Below are positions 35,267 through 44,848 of a DNA stretch of 64,000 nt, in pieces (the stretch's first letter is position 1; the number at the start of each line of letters is the position of its first letter). Source of the DNA: Pseudomonadales bacterium (GTDB lineage Bacteria; Pseudomonadota; Gammaproteobacteria; Pseudomonadales; Pseudohongiellaceae); the NCBI GenBank assembly GCA_012103535.1, contig WLWQ01000001.1, positions 1,370,280 through 1,434,279 of the forward strand. Reading direction: 5' to 3'. A model generated the notes under the pieces. It searched no databases. It was not told where the DNA came from and saw only the letters and a list, made by a program, of their open reading frames with translations. The translations under genes were made by a program, and so were the position numbers.

Positions 35267-35793
35267 TTTAGTATTCCAGAGTAATTATTACCAACCTTGT
35301 GAGATTCCTACTAAACCGTTCTGCCACTAAAAGTAATCTCAGATGGTTTGCGCAGCATCGAATCGAAAGCCAATCCTTCCTACTTACTTAATTAAGGAGC
35401 TGATTCGCTAATCACTACATTGGTGCCAGTGTAATCATTTCAAATTTAGCGTTTTCGAATTCTAACCACTTCGTAATGTTCAGCTTGAGCTCCAGGCATG
35501 ACTTTAATAAATCTTGCGTCGAGCCGGATTAAAACTTTTTTGGGGCTTCGCTCTTGCACAACCAAGGAAATTCGTAGCCTGGGAGGTCGCTGCGTCATTT
35601 GACTCTTAATGTAGTAAACCTAAATTTTGGTTTACCGACGCGCTATTGAGATTGAATTACCAAACGGTAATGTTTGGGTAAGGTTGCGGTTAGGTTGAGT
35701 ACCTAACATGCATGCCACTGCTCCCGATATTTCATGCCGGGCTGCAGTTATGAATTTCCACACAGTCTATTGCAGGATTTCGGAGGAACGACA
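35267..35793. other. gene-free region with candidate operators
   Basis: About 527 bases with no supported gene on either strand. It separates the divergent methyltransferase and FN3-like protein genes. Two symmetric motifs lie in its right half (35614-35635 and 35658-35680). I see no RNA gene or recognisable gene remnant. Confidence 0.55.
35614..35680 (+). promoter_or_regulatory. two adjacent inverted repeats, candidate operators
   Basis: GTAAACC (35614-35620) and GGTTTAC (35629-35635) are perfect arms around 8 bases. TACCAAAC (35658-35665) and GTTTGGGTA (35672-35680) pair with one bulge. Both contain an AAAC(C)/(G)GTTT core and lie 115-180 bases upstream of the gene at 35794, so they could bind one regulator. 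Confidence 0.4.
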
Positions 35794-36750
35794 ATGAAGA
35801 AGTATTTGACTATGCTGACTTTCGTACTAGCAGTGCCGGTAACTGCTCAGCAATTGCCAGAGGTTTTTTCAGATGGAGATGATATCGTCCTCGATATACC
35901 CTATTTCGAATTTGAATCTGAAGGTGATACTTCAGCATTCGGAGTCGTATTAAGATCGCCTGCCAATGCTAACCCAATTAGTTTTACAATCGATGGACCA
36001 TCGCTGCAGGAACTTACTGTTGTCGATCCCAATGTGCCAGCAGGGTGTGAAGAAAATCCTGATGCAACGCTGGAACTGGAAGATGCTTATCTCTACATAG
36101 AAAATAACGATACCGATGAAGATACTGGCGTACACGGATTTTTCGACGGTGATGGATATTCGGTCCTCTGTGTTTTCGATCCCAACGGCAACCTGATTCT
36201 TGAGGAAAGGCCGCAGAATAATTTGGGTGACCTGGGAATCTCCGGAGTCTTCTTTGAATCAGTAGAACCGGAAAACGATGAATATTCCATTGATGATTTG
36301 AAGTCTGATTTTCCTGAAGGCCAGTATAAGGTCCGAGGTTTAGATCCAGAAGGTGAGGCATTTACGGCCGAAGCCACATTTACACACGATATCCCGGAAG
36401 CGCCTGAAATAACTTCACCTGCGGGTCTTGTAGAAGATGAAGAGGAAGAGGAACCGCCCGAAGTAGACCCATCGAATGTTGTCATCAGCTGGGAGGCTGT
36501 TACAGAAACAATTGATGGCGACCCTATAGTTGTCACCTCTTATGAAGTGATCGTAACTAACGATGAAATCGATGACGATCCCAACGGATTTTCAAGACCT
36601 ATCTATGACGTTCACTTGCCACCGGACCGCACCAGCCTGACTGTACCTGAAGAATTTTTTACCGCCGAAACTCTTTATGAAGTAGAAGTACTAGTTCTGG
36701 AGTTATCGGGTAATCAAACTATTGGTCTGGGATTTTTCCAAACACCGTGA
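35794..36750 (+). CDS. exported protein with C-terminal fibronectin-type-III-like domain
   Basis: A 318-residue protein. The ATG at 35794 is chosen because GGAGG lies 7 bases upstream and a signal peptide (MKKYLTMLTFVLA to VTAQQ) starts there; a longer frame to 35734 is unlikely. The mature N-terminal part (about 20-210) is acidic and beta-rich. A Glu-rich linker (about 225-235) leads to a domain with the FN3 pattern, VVISWEAVTE, VTSYEVIV and LYEVEVLVLE. No enzymatic motif is seen. A terminator follows. Role unknown, perhaps binding at the cell surface or in the periplasm. Confidence 0.75.
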   Translation: MKKYLTMLTFVLAVPVTAQQLPEVFSDGDDIVLDIPYFEFESEGDTSAFGVVLRSPANANPISFTIDGPSLQELTVVDPNVPAGCEENPDATLELEDAYLYIENNDTDEDTGVHGFFDGDGYSVLCVFDPNGNLILEERPQNNLGDLGISGVFFESVEPENDEYSIDDLKSDFPEGQYKVRGLDPEGEAFTAEATFTHDIPEAPEITSPAGLVEDEEEEEPPEVDPSNVVISWEAVTETIDGDPIVVTSYEVIVTNDEIDDDPNGFSRPIYDVHLPPDRTSLTVPEEFFTAETLYEVEVLVLELSGNQTIGLGFFQTP

Positions 36751-36791
36751 TCGATAACAAGTAAATGATAAGAATTCAAGCAAACCCAATT

Positions 36792-36839
36792 AGCGGATTG
36801 AAAGACAACCTCCCTATTTAATCCGCTTTTCTTATTTTT
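36792..36839 (+). terminator. Rho-independent terminator
   Basis: AGCGGATT (36792-36799) pairs with AATCCGCT (36820-36827), followed by a T-rich tract. It lies 42 bases after the FN3-like gene stop. The loop is 20 bases. Confidence 0.7.
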
Positions 36840-36909
36840 GTCTGCTGTATAAAGGGTGAATTGAATCCTAGTGATCCCAAATAAATCTGTGATCCCTTTA
36901 TTCTTCAAT

Positions 36910-39429
36910 CTATTCCCATCGCAGGAATTGCATCGGACTTGCATTGGCAACTAGACGAGTTTTCATAATTACCGTTGACCAGGCAATCAGCATTGCCATT
37001 AATCCCGCCACTGCACAAATTGGTATTAAGAACCAACTATCAAAGGGATAGGGAAATCTATCCAGCCAGATCAACACTCCCCAGACACCTGCTGGCCAGG
37101 CAATACAATTCGCTACTAAGACTGGTTTAGAAAATTGCCATAGCAGAAGTGTAATGATATCTCGAGTATCTGCTCCCAACACTTTTCTGAGGCCTGTTTC
37201 TCGTGCCCGCCGCTCGACATTGAAAGTGGCAATTCCAAACAAGCCGAGGCAGGCAACAATTAGGGAAAGCAGAGAAAAACTCACCAGGAGCAAACCATCA
37301 TTGCGCTCTTGCAAGAACGTATCTGCCAAGTTTTCTTCCAGGAATGCTGCGGGAAATATTTGCTCTCCTACGACTGTACTCCAAACTTCAGTGATATTTT
37401 CTAAAGCGGCTTGCGGATCGCCTTCAAATCTCAAATTCAACACATCGCTGGATTCTTCATACAGATAGAATATTTCTCCTTCAGGCGTTTGCCGTAGACT
37501 TCGGTATTGCGAATCAGCTACTACACCGATGATCTGAAATTCCTGAAATCCAGGTTCGTCGGGAGTTCCGGTTTCAATAATGGCACCGACTGCATCACTG
37601 GGATTGGCAAAGCCAAGTCGTTGTGCCGCAATAACATCAGTCAATATAGTCGCAGGCTGCTGATTCATTCCCGCCGTATCTTCTTCTCCCGCAACTGCCA
37701 ACATAAACAGCAATTGTTCTTCAGAATCTCTGCCGCGTTCGGGAAACCGACCTGCAACTAAAGAAATTTCAAACGTATCGAAGAAGTCATAGCCCATGAA
37801 TAGCGTAGAGATTGCCTGGTCCCGAGTTCCACCCACTCCATCAATTGCATTGTAATCAAGTATCAATCCCAGCCCATTGTTAGGCCCCGTGGCTGAATAG
37901 GAGGCACTTGTTACTTCCGGCAGTCGCAATGCTTCTTGTTTAAAGACTTCCTTTGAACCAGAGATTTGTTCTTGACCGAATCCCGGTATAGTAATCACGT
38001 TGTTCGAATTGAATCCAGGATCAAGACGGGCGGTATAGTAAAGCTGACCATAGATTGTCAGTGTGGCAATTATCAGAACGATAGATATTGAGAATTGAAA
38101 TACCACTAAAAAATTCCGCACGCTAAAAAAGTTTTGCCCCGACCGCGGAGTGTTTGCCCGCAGAGCCTGTACTGGCAATTGGTGAGAAAGGATAAATGCC
38201 GGATAGAAGCAACCCATTACCCCAACCAACGTAAACAGCACAAACAAATACACCCAGGTAGTTATTGAACTAAGGGCAAGAGACAGTTCTTTTACGAGAA
38301 TACTTTCCAGAAACGGCAACAATAAGACTACTGCAGCCGCTGCCAAAAGAAATGACAGCAGCGTTAGCATTAATGATTCACCCAAATACTGACTCAATAA
38401 TTGCCCGGGACTAGCACCGTGCACTTTCCGCATCGCCACATCCATTCGCCGCCTTTCTGCCAAGGCGGTAGCGAGGACGACAAAATTAATACAGCCCACA
38501 AGCACTACAAGAACCGAAATCAACATGAAAACAATAACCATGGTTTCATTACCGCTCTCTTGATCAAGGTTGATGAATCCAATTGGATTGAAATAGATTT
38601 CTCCAATATTTTGTAGCTCGATTCCAATAACATCACTGGGAGTCTGTCCGGCAGAGAGTCGACTCTGGGGCAGGCTGGCATACAGATCTAACATCTCGGG
38701 TAGGCGATTATGGAAAGCATCGATATTTGTACCGGGACTGAGTTTTAAATAGGTTTGCACGGAAATGCGCAACCAACTCTGGAAGGTGTTGTTTCCACGG
38801 GAAATTTTTTCCTGGTCATAGAGCGCCATGTTAGGCAACTCAAGTACTGTGTTTTCCTCAGGAAATCGAAACACCGCCACCACTTCATAGGCTTCCAGCT
38901 CACCATCAAACAAAACACCGGATAAAGTCTCGCCGACCACATTCGTGCTGCCAAAATAACGAAGCGCCGACTCTTCGCTTATTGCGATGCTGTTAAGGTC
39001 AGCAAACGCACTTTGCAAATCACCGTATAGGGTTTCGAATTGAAAGATTGAGATCATGTCTTCATCGACAAAACGAATCGGATCGCTATAGCGAGCATCT
39101 TCAATTTGTATTTGGGCAGGTCCCCCCTGATAAATTCGGGCACCCAACTCTATTTCATTTGGAAAAAACTGTTGCATTGCAGGCAACATAATTTCAGAAC
39201 TAATTGGATACGGTTGGGGTGGCCGACCTGGACGCTTGGTGATGAAATTCGCGCGATAAATCTGTTCGGCGTTTTGCCAGGATTGATCGTAAGAAAGCTC
39301 ACCTTGTACATAGACTGTGATGAGCATGCAGGCTGCCAGGCTTATAGAAAGTCCTACGACATTAATGACGCCATAGAGCCGATTCTTCGACAGATAACGA
39401 ATAGAGGCGGCGAAGTAGTTAGCAAACAT
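36910..39429 (-). CDS. ABC transporter permease, MacB/FtsX type (orphan)
   Basis: An 839-residue inner-membrane protein with two MacB-type periplasmic domains and two FtsX-like membrane modules. An N-terminal helix (RLYGVINVVGLSISLAACMLI) precedes a periplasmic domain with SYDQSWQNAEQIYRANF. A membrane block at about 285-420 (RRRMDVAMRKVHGASPGQLL) is followed by a second periplasmic domain and a terminal block with ARETGLRKVLGADTRDIITLL. The layout matches the duplicated permeases of uncharacterised MacB-like exporters. No ATPase or membrane-fusion gene is adjacent, so its partner lies elsewhere. Convergent with the FN3-like gene. Confidence 0.88.
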   Translation of the reverse strand: MFANYFAASIRYLSKNRLYGVINVVGLSISLAACMLITVYVQGELSYDQSWQNAEQIYRANFITKRPGRPPQPYPISSEIMLPAMQQFFPNEIELGARIYQGGPAQIQIEDARYSDPIRFVDEDMISIFQFETLYGDLQSAFADLNSIAISEESALRYFGSTNVVGETLSGVLFDGELEAYEVVAVFRFPEENTVLELPNMALYDQEKISRGNNTFQSWLRISVQTYLKLSPGTNIDAFHNRLPEMLDLYASLPQSRLSAGQTPSDVIGIELQNIGEIYFNPIGFINLDQESGNETMVIVFMLISVLVVLVGCINFVVLATALAERRRMDVAMRKVHGASPGQLLSQYLGESLMLTLLSFLLAAAAVVLLLPFLESILVKELSLALSSITTWVYLFVLFTLVGVMGCFYPAFILSHQLPVQALRANTPRSGQNFFSVRNFLVVFQFSISIVLIIATLTIYGQLYYTARLDPGFNSNNVITIPGFGQEQISGSKEVFKQEALRLPEVTSASYSATGPNNGLGLILDYNAIDGVGGTRDQAISTLFMGYDFFDTFEISLVAGRFPERGRDSEEQLLFMLAVAGEEDTAGMNQQPATILTDVIAAQRLGFANPSDAVGAIIETGTPDEPGFQEFQIIGVVADSQYRSLRQTPEGEIFYLYEESSDVLNLRFEGDPQAALENITEVWSTVVGEQIFPAAFLEENLADTFLQERNDGLLLVSFSLLSLIVACLGLFGIATFNVERRARETGLRKVLGADTRDIITLLLWQFSKPVLVANCIAWPAGVWGVLIWLDRFPYPFDSWFLIPICAVAGLMAMLIAWSTVIMKTRLVANASPMQFLRWE

Positions 39430-39612
39430 GATAGATAGCGAACAATCTTGTAAAACGCTTGACGATTTTTTTCATCGCCTTCACAACAACAGATTTAGAA
39501 ACTCGCCGTATTCTCTCCCATGACAGGAAATCGACCTAGTCCTTGACCGAATCTGGATAATAACCGGACGTCGATGCAGTAACGTAGTCAACATAACGAA
39601 ACTCAAGAAAAC

Positions 39613-41100
39613 TTATTGCTGGGAATACTGACTTGACCCAGTTGATCGCTCCGCTGCAGCTGTAGACCCATCGCCTGATACAAGCCTAACCCGCTCATCT
39701 GGATGAATTGCCAATAGCGCAGTGCCGTATTCGCCAAGTTGATTCTTACGCTCTTCCAGTTGATCGAAACGCGTTACCAATAAGGAATCGTATTCCTCTT
39801 CTTCCAGGTAGGTCACACTGACATGAAAGTGAGACATGGCATCTACACTTCTGCCGCCGAACACTACCCACTGATCCGGATCGATGGACAAGGGATTGTT
39901 CTCGGTATTGTCGAAGTGCGTACGCATTACGATGGCAGTGCCTGCAGGAAGAATGGGACGAGCATCGTCTTCAAAGACGAAACTGGTTTGCCAGTTATGA
40001 TTATAATTACTAATAGAGGCAATAACATCGCGACGATTTGCACCGGGACCATAATAATCCCGCACTCTGCCAGGCCACACCACTTCAATCGACATAGCGA
40101 TACCATGCAGATGCATGTGACCGCGATAACTGTTGAGCATTACTGGCTCATCAAGTACCCAGGTGCGATACATCGTTTGAGTCCCGTGAGGTGGTATTAG
40201 AATATCCCGTGCTCGTGGTTGATCGGGGTCGAATTGATCTATCAGATGATGGATTTCAACACTAGCGACAGTTTCCGGTGGATCTTCTTCGGGATGAAAC
40301 CAGAAAGCCACCTCGATATTGTCTTCAAATTCCACACCGATAGGGAAGTAATGAGCGCCGAAATTAACTACGCCAGGACCAGTATCAAAAAGGATGCCGG
40401 TGTCTTCCCCAAAATAATCCCAGCGCTTTCCTGCACCAGCACCTACTACCCGACCCGAAGGTCCTTCTTCAAGATTCAATCGAATATTGTTGTGATGCAG
40501 AGCACCGCGCCCCTGAATAGTGTTGCGGATCTCGGCGGCTTTCAAATATCTCGGCTCGATTAATGCTGGCCACTCCACATCGATCGATGGCCAGAAATCT
40601 CCACCCTCGGCGCGCACTGCAATCGGGCCAGATTCGAAGACCATGTCTGGCTCGCCCAGATCGGGTTCGAGTTCCCATTCCAGCCAGTTTGGCCAGTCCA
40701 CTGGCGACGGCAAATTGGCCGGATCTCCTTCCGGCGTACCGGCATCGGCCCAGGCCACTAATGTCTGAATTTGTTCATCACTAAGAGAAAAATCGTTTTT
40801 GTATTCCTGAATGCCGATAGTGGGGTCCAGATGCCATGGCGGCATAACGCGTCGGCGCACGTTTTCTTTAATGCGCGGTGCCCACACTCTTGCCTGTTCG
40901 TAAGTTTCCAAAGGCATGGGACCAATTCCGCCCGGTTGATGACAACGCTGACACTTCTCTTGCAGAACTCTGACCACTTCATTGGAAAAAGTAGGCGTAT
41001 CCGTCGGTTCGGCTGCCTGCGCGCCTAATTGTGGAACGGCAAGCACTACAAGTAATACTTGCAATGCAACTTTAATAAAGCTCTTCATCGAAACCTGCAT
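39613..41100 (-). CDS. haem-c / copper type II monooxygenase-like protein (copy 2)
   Basis: A 495-residue exported protein from the ATG at 41100, which has GGGAGG upstream; a TTG at 41139 is less likely. The cytochrome c domain has CQRCH (C50, C53, H54) and RVMPPWH with the likely axial Met. The oxygenase-like part has HHN (GALHHNNIR) where copy 1 has HHM, an HMHLHG site, and YNHNWQTSFVF to THFDNTENNP. Overall order equals copy 1 (27566-29002), so they are paralogues. The HHM to HHN change suggests altered copper chemistry or specificity. It lies 73 bases after its partner gene (41174-42136), the reverse order of module 1. Confidence 0.83.
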   Translation of the reverse strand: MQVSMKSFIKVALQVLLVVLAVPQLGAQAAEPTDTPTFSNEVVRVLQEKCQRCHQPGGIGPMPLETYEQARVWAPRIKENVRRRVMPPWHLDPTIGIQEYKNDFSLSDEQIQTLVAWADAGTPEGDPANLPSPVDWPNWLEWELEPDLGEPDMVFESGPIAVRAEGGDFWPSIDVEWPALIEPRYLKAAEIRNTIQGRGALHHNNIRLNLEEGPSGRVVGAGAGKRWDYFGEDTGILFDTGPGVVNFGAHYFPIGVEFEDNIEVAFWFHPEEDPPETVASVEIHHLIDQFDPDQPRARDILIPPHGTQTMYRTWVLDEPVMLNSYRGHMHLHGIAMSIEVVWPGRVRDYYGPGANRRDVIASISNYNHNWQTSFVFEDDARPILPAGTAIVMRTHFDNTENNPLSIDPDQWVVFGGRSVDAMSHFHVSVTYLEEEEYDSLLVTRFDQLEERKNQLGEYGTALLAIHPDERVRLVSGDGSTAAAERSTGSSQYSQQ

Positions 41101-41173
41101 TAGTCTTGCCTCCCGCGATACTAGATCGCTGCGCAACAAAGCAATGCCATGCTTTGTGCAATAACTTGTGTGC

Positions 41174-42136
41174 CTAATTCACGTTAATCCGTACAAAGGC
41201 GTTGGTCCAACAACACCAGAACTCGAAGTCTTGAGTTTCGTATGCAGCCCGACCGACACTGTTATAAGCCTGCACTTGCACAATGTATTCACCGGGCTCA
41301 CTAAACACAGCCTGAGTTTTTTCTTCACCATAAGCAAATTCTGATTCTTGCCAGCTTGCTGCCTCTATCCAGCCGACCGCCTCTTCCCGCCAGGAACTCC
41401 AATCAGGGCTAAACACAACATCACCTGGACCCTGATACTTGAAAAATCTGACTCGAATCGCTCGACTATCTTCTTCACGAAAGGGATTGTCGCGCCGGAC
41501 CCGGGCAGTTAATTCAACCGGCTCTCCAACACGTGCTTCCAGAGTTTCCGACACCATGCCGCGACCGAATCCAACCCGACCCTCGGCGATGGGACCTTCC
41601 GCCAGTAAGCGCACCTTGGGTGGACTGTTTCTGCGTGAAGGCTGCAATGGCTCGTCATGACGATAGGTACTGTGTACCAGTCTGCCTGGTGAGCTGAATT
41701 CCTGTCCGGTAAGTTCATCCACTAAAGTCCAGCGCACGTCGCGGTCGCCCCAATCCGCAGGTACGGTAACACTCAGCACGCAATAATGGCGTCGCCCGCC
41801 ATCGGGTTGAGGCTTGAAATGAGTTGGTTGCAGCCCATTGAATTCTGCTGGTTCGATGAAGTTATTGGGGCCGACAGGAATGTCGAATACGGTTTCGGTA
41901 TTAGTGTTGAAGTAACCAAAACAGAGCTGGAAGGTCCCGTCTTCATTTGGGAACCATCCCTCAAATATTGGAACTACTGGTCCACCGGTTGCGCGGACTA
42001 ATTGGGGGTCATTCTGGTGACCACCGGGAGGCGCTACTCGATTCCAGCCTGGGATGCGAGTCTGGGCTTCGCTGATAACAGGCTGCAGTGCGACGAATGC
42101 GCTGAGCAGGAGTACTGCAAGCAGGGATCTCTTCAT
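41174..42136 (-). CDS. secreted partner protein of the haem/copper-oxygenase module (copy 2)
   Basis: A 320-residue exported protein with AAGGAG before the ATG and a signal peptide ending near ISEAQ. It shares EGWFPNEDGTFQLCFGYFN, DIPVG, LQPTHFKP and VPADWGDRDVRWTL with the protein at 26449-27483. The later part is divergent and has an Arg-rich stretch (RVRFFKYQG) and a beta-rich end with CCW. No enzymatic motif is seen. It is the first gene of a two-gene operon with the copy 2 oxygenase-like protein. Conserved pairing in two loci argues that it works with the oxygenase. There is no CopC-like gene here. Confidence 0.78.
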   Translation of the reverse strand: MKRSLLAVLLLSAFVALQPVISEAQTRIPGWNRVAPPGGHQNDPQLVRATGGPVVPIFEGWFPNEDGTFQLCFGYFNTNTETVFDIPVGPNNFIEPAEFNGLQPTHFKPQPDGGRRHYCVLSVTVPADWGDRDVRWTLVDELTGQEFSSPGRLVHSTYRHDEPLQPSRRNSPPKVRLLAEGPIAEGRVGFGRGMVSETLEARVGEPVELTARVRRDNPFREEDSRAIRVRFFKYQGPGDVVFSPDWSSWREEAVGWIEAASWQESEFAYGEEKTQAVFSEPGEYIVQVQAYNSVGRAAYETQDFEFWCCWTNAFVRINVN

Positions 42137-42243
42137 TGCTTGGCTCCTTTTTATTTTTTATACCTAGACAATGGAAACTGATCAGATTAGTGGATCATAG
42201 CATTTTCGGCAGTTGAAAGGAGTAGGAGAAGGACTTGGCAGAA

Positions 42244-42591
42244 CTACTCTGTTTCCAGCACTTCTTCAGGTAAATTCATTAACGCCATAACAGGAACCTT
42301 AACCACATAGATAAGGCCTCCGTGTGGTTGATTCATCTCGGCCTTTTCCCAGATGTACTTGAATATCTCATCGGTTTTTTCTTTGGTAACTACTACCTGA
42401 AGAATTTCTTTTTCACGTTGTTCGCCGAGTCCTTTTGCAGTAAGCGCCGAAAACTTTCCAATGCCACGGGCGTGATGGAAATTCGCATCGTGAATGCCAT
42501 GGTCTTCTATTAATCCGGCCTCCACGATCGATGATTTGCCTTTCGGCAGTATGCAAACAATCTCGCGGGCATCTAATTGAAAGTGACTCAT
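42244..42591 (-). CDS. PII-like signalling protein (second of a pair)
   Basis: A 115-residue protein of the PII (GlnB-like) fold: a first strand REIVCILPKGKSSIVEAGL, a flexible middle, LQVVVTKEKTDEIFKYIWEKA, and the C-terminal GGLIYVVKVPVMALMNLPEEV that resembles PII's last strand. PII proteins are trimers that sense nucleotides and metabolites. This one lacks the classical T-loop tyrosine context, so uridylylation is doubtful. Its ATG overlaps the stop of the first PII gene (TAATG). Both follow the DUF1538 membrane protein gene, which suggests they gate or sense that transporter. Confidence 0.85.
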   Translation of the reverse strand: MSHFQLDAREIVCILPKGKSSIVEAGLIEDHGIHDANFHHARGIGKFSALTAKGLGEQREKEILQVVVTKEKTDEIFKYIWEKAEMNQPHGGLIYVVKVPVMALMNLPEEVLETE

Positions 42592-42959
42592 TATGAATTC
42601 TTTGCGGTTATGCGTTCGACGATTTCTTCGGGGATGTAGGTGGCAGCCTTTTCCAGCTTGGTAACGTAAATCATGCCTGCACCTGGAACATCTAACTCAC
42701 CCACGCAAAACATCTGCTCCATGATCAAATCCACTTGATCATCGGCTACCAGGGTTGTAATTATTTCCTTGTTTACGTCGACCGCTAGACCTAACAGACC
42801 CAGTCTCTCGCGAACACCACTGCCATAGCCATAGTAGATTGTCGCGCCCTGGGCTCCGGCGTTTTGCGCTGCCTGCACAACTTCGTTGGCCTTACCTCTC
42901 TGCACGATGCAAGTAATCATCGACACATCAACCAATACGGTAAAATCTCGGGATACCAT
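42591..42959 (-). CDS. PII-like signalling protein (first of a pair)
   Basis: A 122-residue PII-like protein (VDVSMITCIVQRGKANEVVQAA, IITTLVADDQVDLIMEQMF, GAGMIYVTKLEKAATYIPEEI). It lies 3 bases after the DUF1538 gene stop, and its stop overlaps the second PII gene's start, so the three genes are one tightly coupled unit. The two PII proteins differ through much of their middle parts and may form different or mixed trimers. The sensed ligand is unknown. Regulation of the membrane partner by contact is inferred from operon structure. Confidence 0.85.
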   Translation of the reverse strand: MVSRDFTVLVDVSMITCIVQRGKANEVVQAAQNAGAQGATIYYGYGSGVRERLGLLGLAVDVNKEIITTLVADDQVDLIMEQMFCVGELDVPGAGMIYVTKLEKAATYIPEEIVERITAKNS

Positions 42960-42962
42960 TTG

Positions 42963-44732
42963 TTAAATTCCTCCCACTTGTTCTGCTAGCTCAGTGCTAG
43001 CAGCATGTCGTCTAGCGATTTTCCACTTAATGTAGAGTCCGGTAGAAAGTACTGCGATTATTGGACCAATTGAGGCCATCGACAGAATACCGAATCCTTC
43101 AACCGATCCAAGCGTGTTACCGAATCCTAAACCCATGGCTAAGACCAGGGGCACAGTTACCGGCCCAGTTGTTACACCTGCACTATCCCAGGCGACATTC
43201 ACAAATTCTTCCGAAGAAAAATAAGTCAGAACTATCGCAACTAGATAGCCAGGAACTAACAAGTAGGCTATGGGTATTTCGAATACGATCTTGGCAACAC
43301 CGATCGCGATGCCTGTACCGACTCCAAATGAGACGGCATAGAGCAAAGTAGTTTTCTTAAATGAACCATTAGTAAGATTCTGCACAGTTATCCCCAACGC
43401 ATTTAATGCCGGCTCAGCCAAAGTTGCACCAAAGCCTAACAGCCAGGCAAAGGCAAAAGAGATAAATAAACCAACTGCCAATATATAAAGTGGTGAATCT
43501 TCTACTTGCGGTAATTCGGTGAACGCAGCAGGGACCAGACTACCGCTCTGACTACCAAGCATTGATAATCCGTAACTCAATCCTAAATTGAAAATGATCA
43601 TGCCAAGAACACACAAGAAAATACCGAAAGCTATATTGCGGGGATTAGGAATCTTCTCTCTTAGCAGTACTACCATCACCAATAATAAGAAGGCGACTAG
43701 AGGCACGATGGCACGAACTCCACCAACAATTTCAACACCCGGTGAAGCCTGACTCCATGATAATGTTTCCTGTGCCGCACTTGCTGCTTGAGCTGCAGCA
43801 ATGATTTCTTCTGGCGTAGTTTGTGTAGCCACATACAGAGTTAACAACATGACGGCTATGATTGGAAACAGGGAGGCCAGGGTCACGATGCCGAATCCCG
43901 ATAATGAGTCACAGCCTTTGCCGCCCGCTTGGGCAATGCCGATACCCAATGACAAGACTAATGGCACAGTTACCGGCCCCGTTGTCACCGCGCCACAATC
44001 AAACGCCAAACCCAGCACTGTGGCCAGCTCCGGGTTAACAGTCATATAAGAAGCAATCAGTAAAACTGGCACTAATGAAACATAGATAAGCGGCTTCAGG
44101 CTCCAGCCGTAGATAAACCTGACTGTGCCAAGCGTCGCCGCCAAACCGACTCCCACTCCCACCATGAGCACCAGAGTGCCCGACCAGTCATTAAGTAGTG
44201 CATACAAATAAGGCGCCCTCGACACCTCAACTAATGAACCAGCAGTTTGCAGTGCGCCGATCGCAGGCTCAGCGAAGGTGACACCAATTCCCAGTAGAAA
44301 CACAACAGCAACTACGGTTTGCAACTTGGCCTTAGCAGGTAGAGCGACGCCAAGTAATTCACCGAAAGGCATCAATCCAACTTTAAGGCCTTCCATAAAA
44401 ACCATTAAGCCAACAATTACCGCAAACAGGCCGGCATTAATAACCCAGGGATCCACTACAGATTGGCGCAGAATAAGTATTTGAAATAAGACCAGATAGA
44501 GAGCGAGAGGAACTACTGCCTTGACTTGCTCCATGAAGCGAATCGAAACATAGGGCTGCAACAACCGATAAACATATTGCCTGCTGATTACCAGATCTTT
44601 TGGTTTACGGGGAATAACAGAGCCATCCGCTGCATACTCGATAGGCGGGACCATCTCGTTGTAGGAATACTTGTTCTCATGCACATTCAGTTCATGAGTA
44701 AATTTGCCGAAAGGAATAGTCCTGCTGGACAT
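42963..44732 (-). CDS. DUF1538 family membrane protein, duplicated, PII-associated
   Basis: A 589-residue polytopic inner-membrane protein with GAGG before the ATG. It is an internal duplication: each half has VTTGPVTVPLVL followed by a glycine-rich helix (about residues 236 and 525) and a FAEPAIGAL or LAEPALNAL segment (about 153 and 440). This two-fold pattern is typical of transporters with inverted or repeated halves. DUF1538 proteins have no proven substrate, and their genes commonly lie beside PII-like genes. The two coupled PII genes downstream suggest metabolite-controlled transport of an ion or small solute. Confidence 0.88.
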   Translation of the reverse strand: MSSRTIPFGKFTHELNVHENKYSYNEMVPPIEYAADGSVIPRKPKDLVISRQYVYRLLQPYVSIRFMEQVKAVVPLALYLVLFQILILRQSVVDPWVINAGLFAVIVGLMVFMEGLKVGLMPFGELLGVALPAKAKLQTVVAVVFLLGIGVTFAEPAIGALQTAGSLVEVSRAPYLYALLNDWSGTLVLMVGVGVGLAATLGTVRFIYGWSLKPLIYVSLVPVLLIASYMTVNPELATVLGLAFDCGAVTTGPVTVPLVLSLGIGIAQAGGKGCDSLSGFGIVTLASLFPIIAVMLLTLYVATQTTPEEIIAAAQAASAAQETLSWSQASPGVEIVGGVRAIVPLVAFLLLVMVVLLREKIPNPRNIAFGIFLCVLGMIIFNLGLSYGLSMLGSQSGSLVPAAFTELPQVEDSPLYILAVGLFISFAFAWLLGFGATLAEPALNALGITVQNLTNGSFKKTTLLYAVSFGVGTGIAIGVAKIVFEIPIAYLLVPGYLVAIVLTYFSSEEFVNVAWDSAGVTTGPVTVPLVLAMGLGFGNTLGSVEGFGILSMASIGPIIAVLSTGLYIKWKIARRHAASTELAEQVGGI

Positions 44733-44848
44733 TGTGGTTCCTCAATTCTTTTTATTTTCTAGTCTGCTATTTGCTCACACTGCTGCGCATCAAGCAAGTT
44801 GAACAATCGCAGCAAACAAGACCTTACTATGTTGGGTTCTAATTATTC

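Noticed and set aside
40469..41028. Several overlapping short frames with Cys/Arg-rich translations
   Set aside because: All lie inside the copy 2 haem/copper gene in other frames; no independent support.
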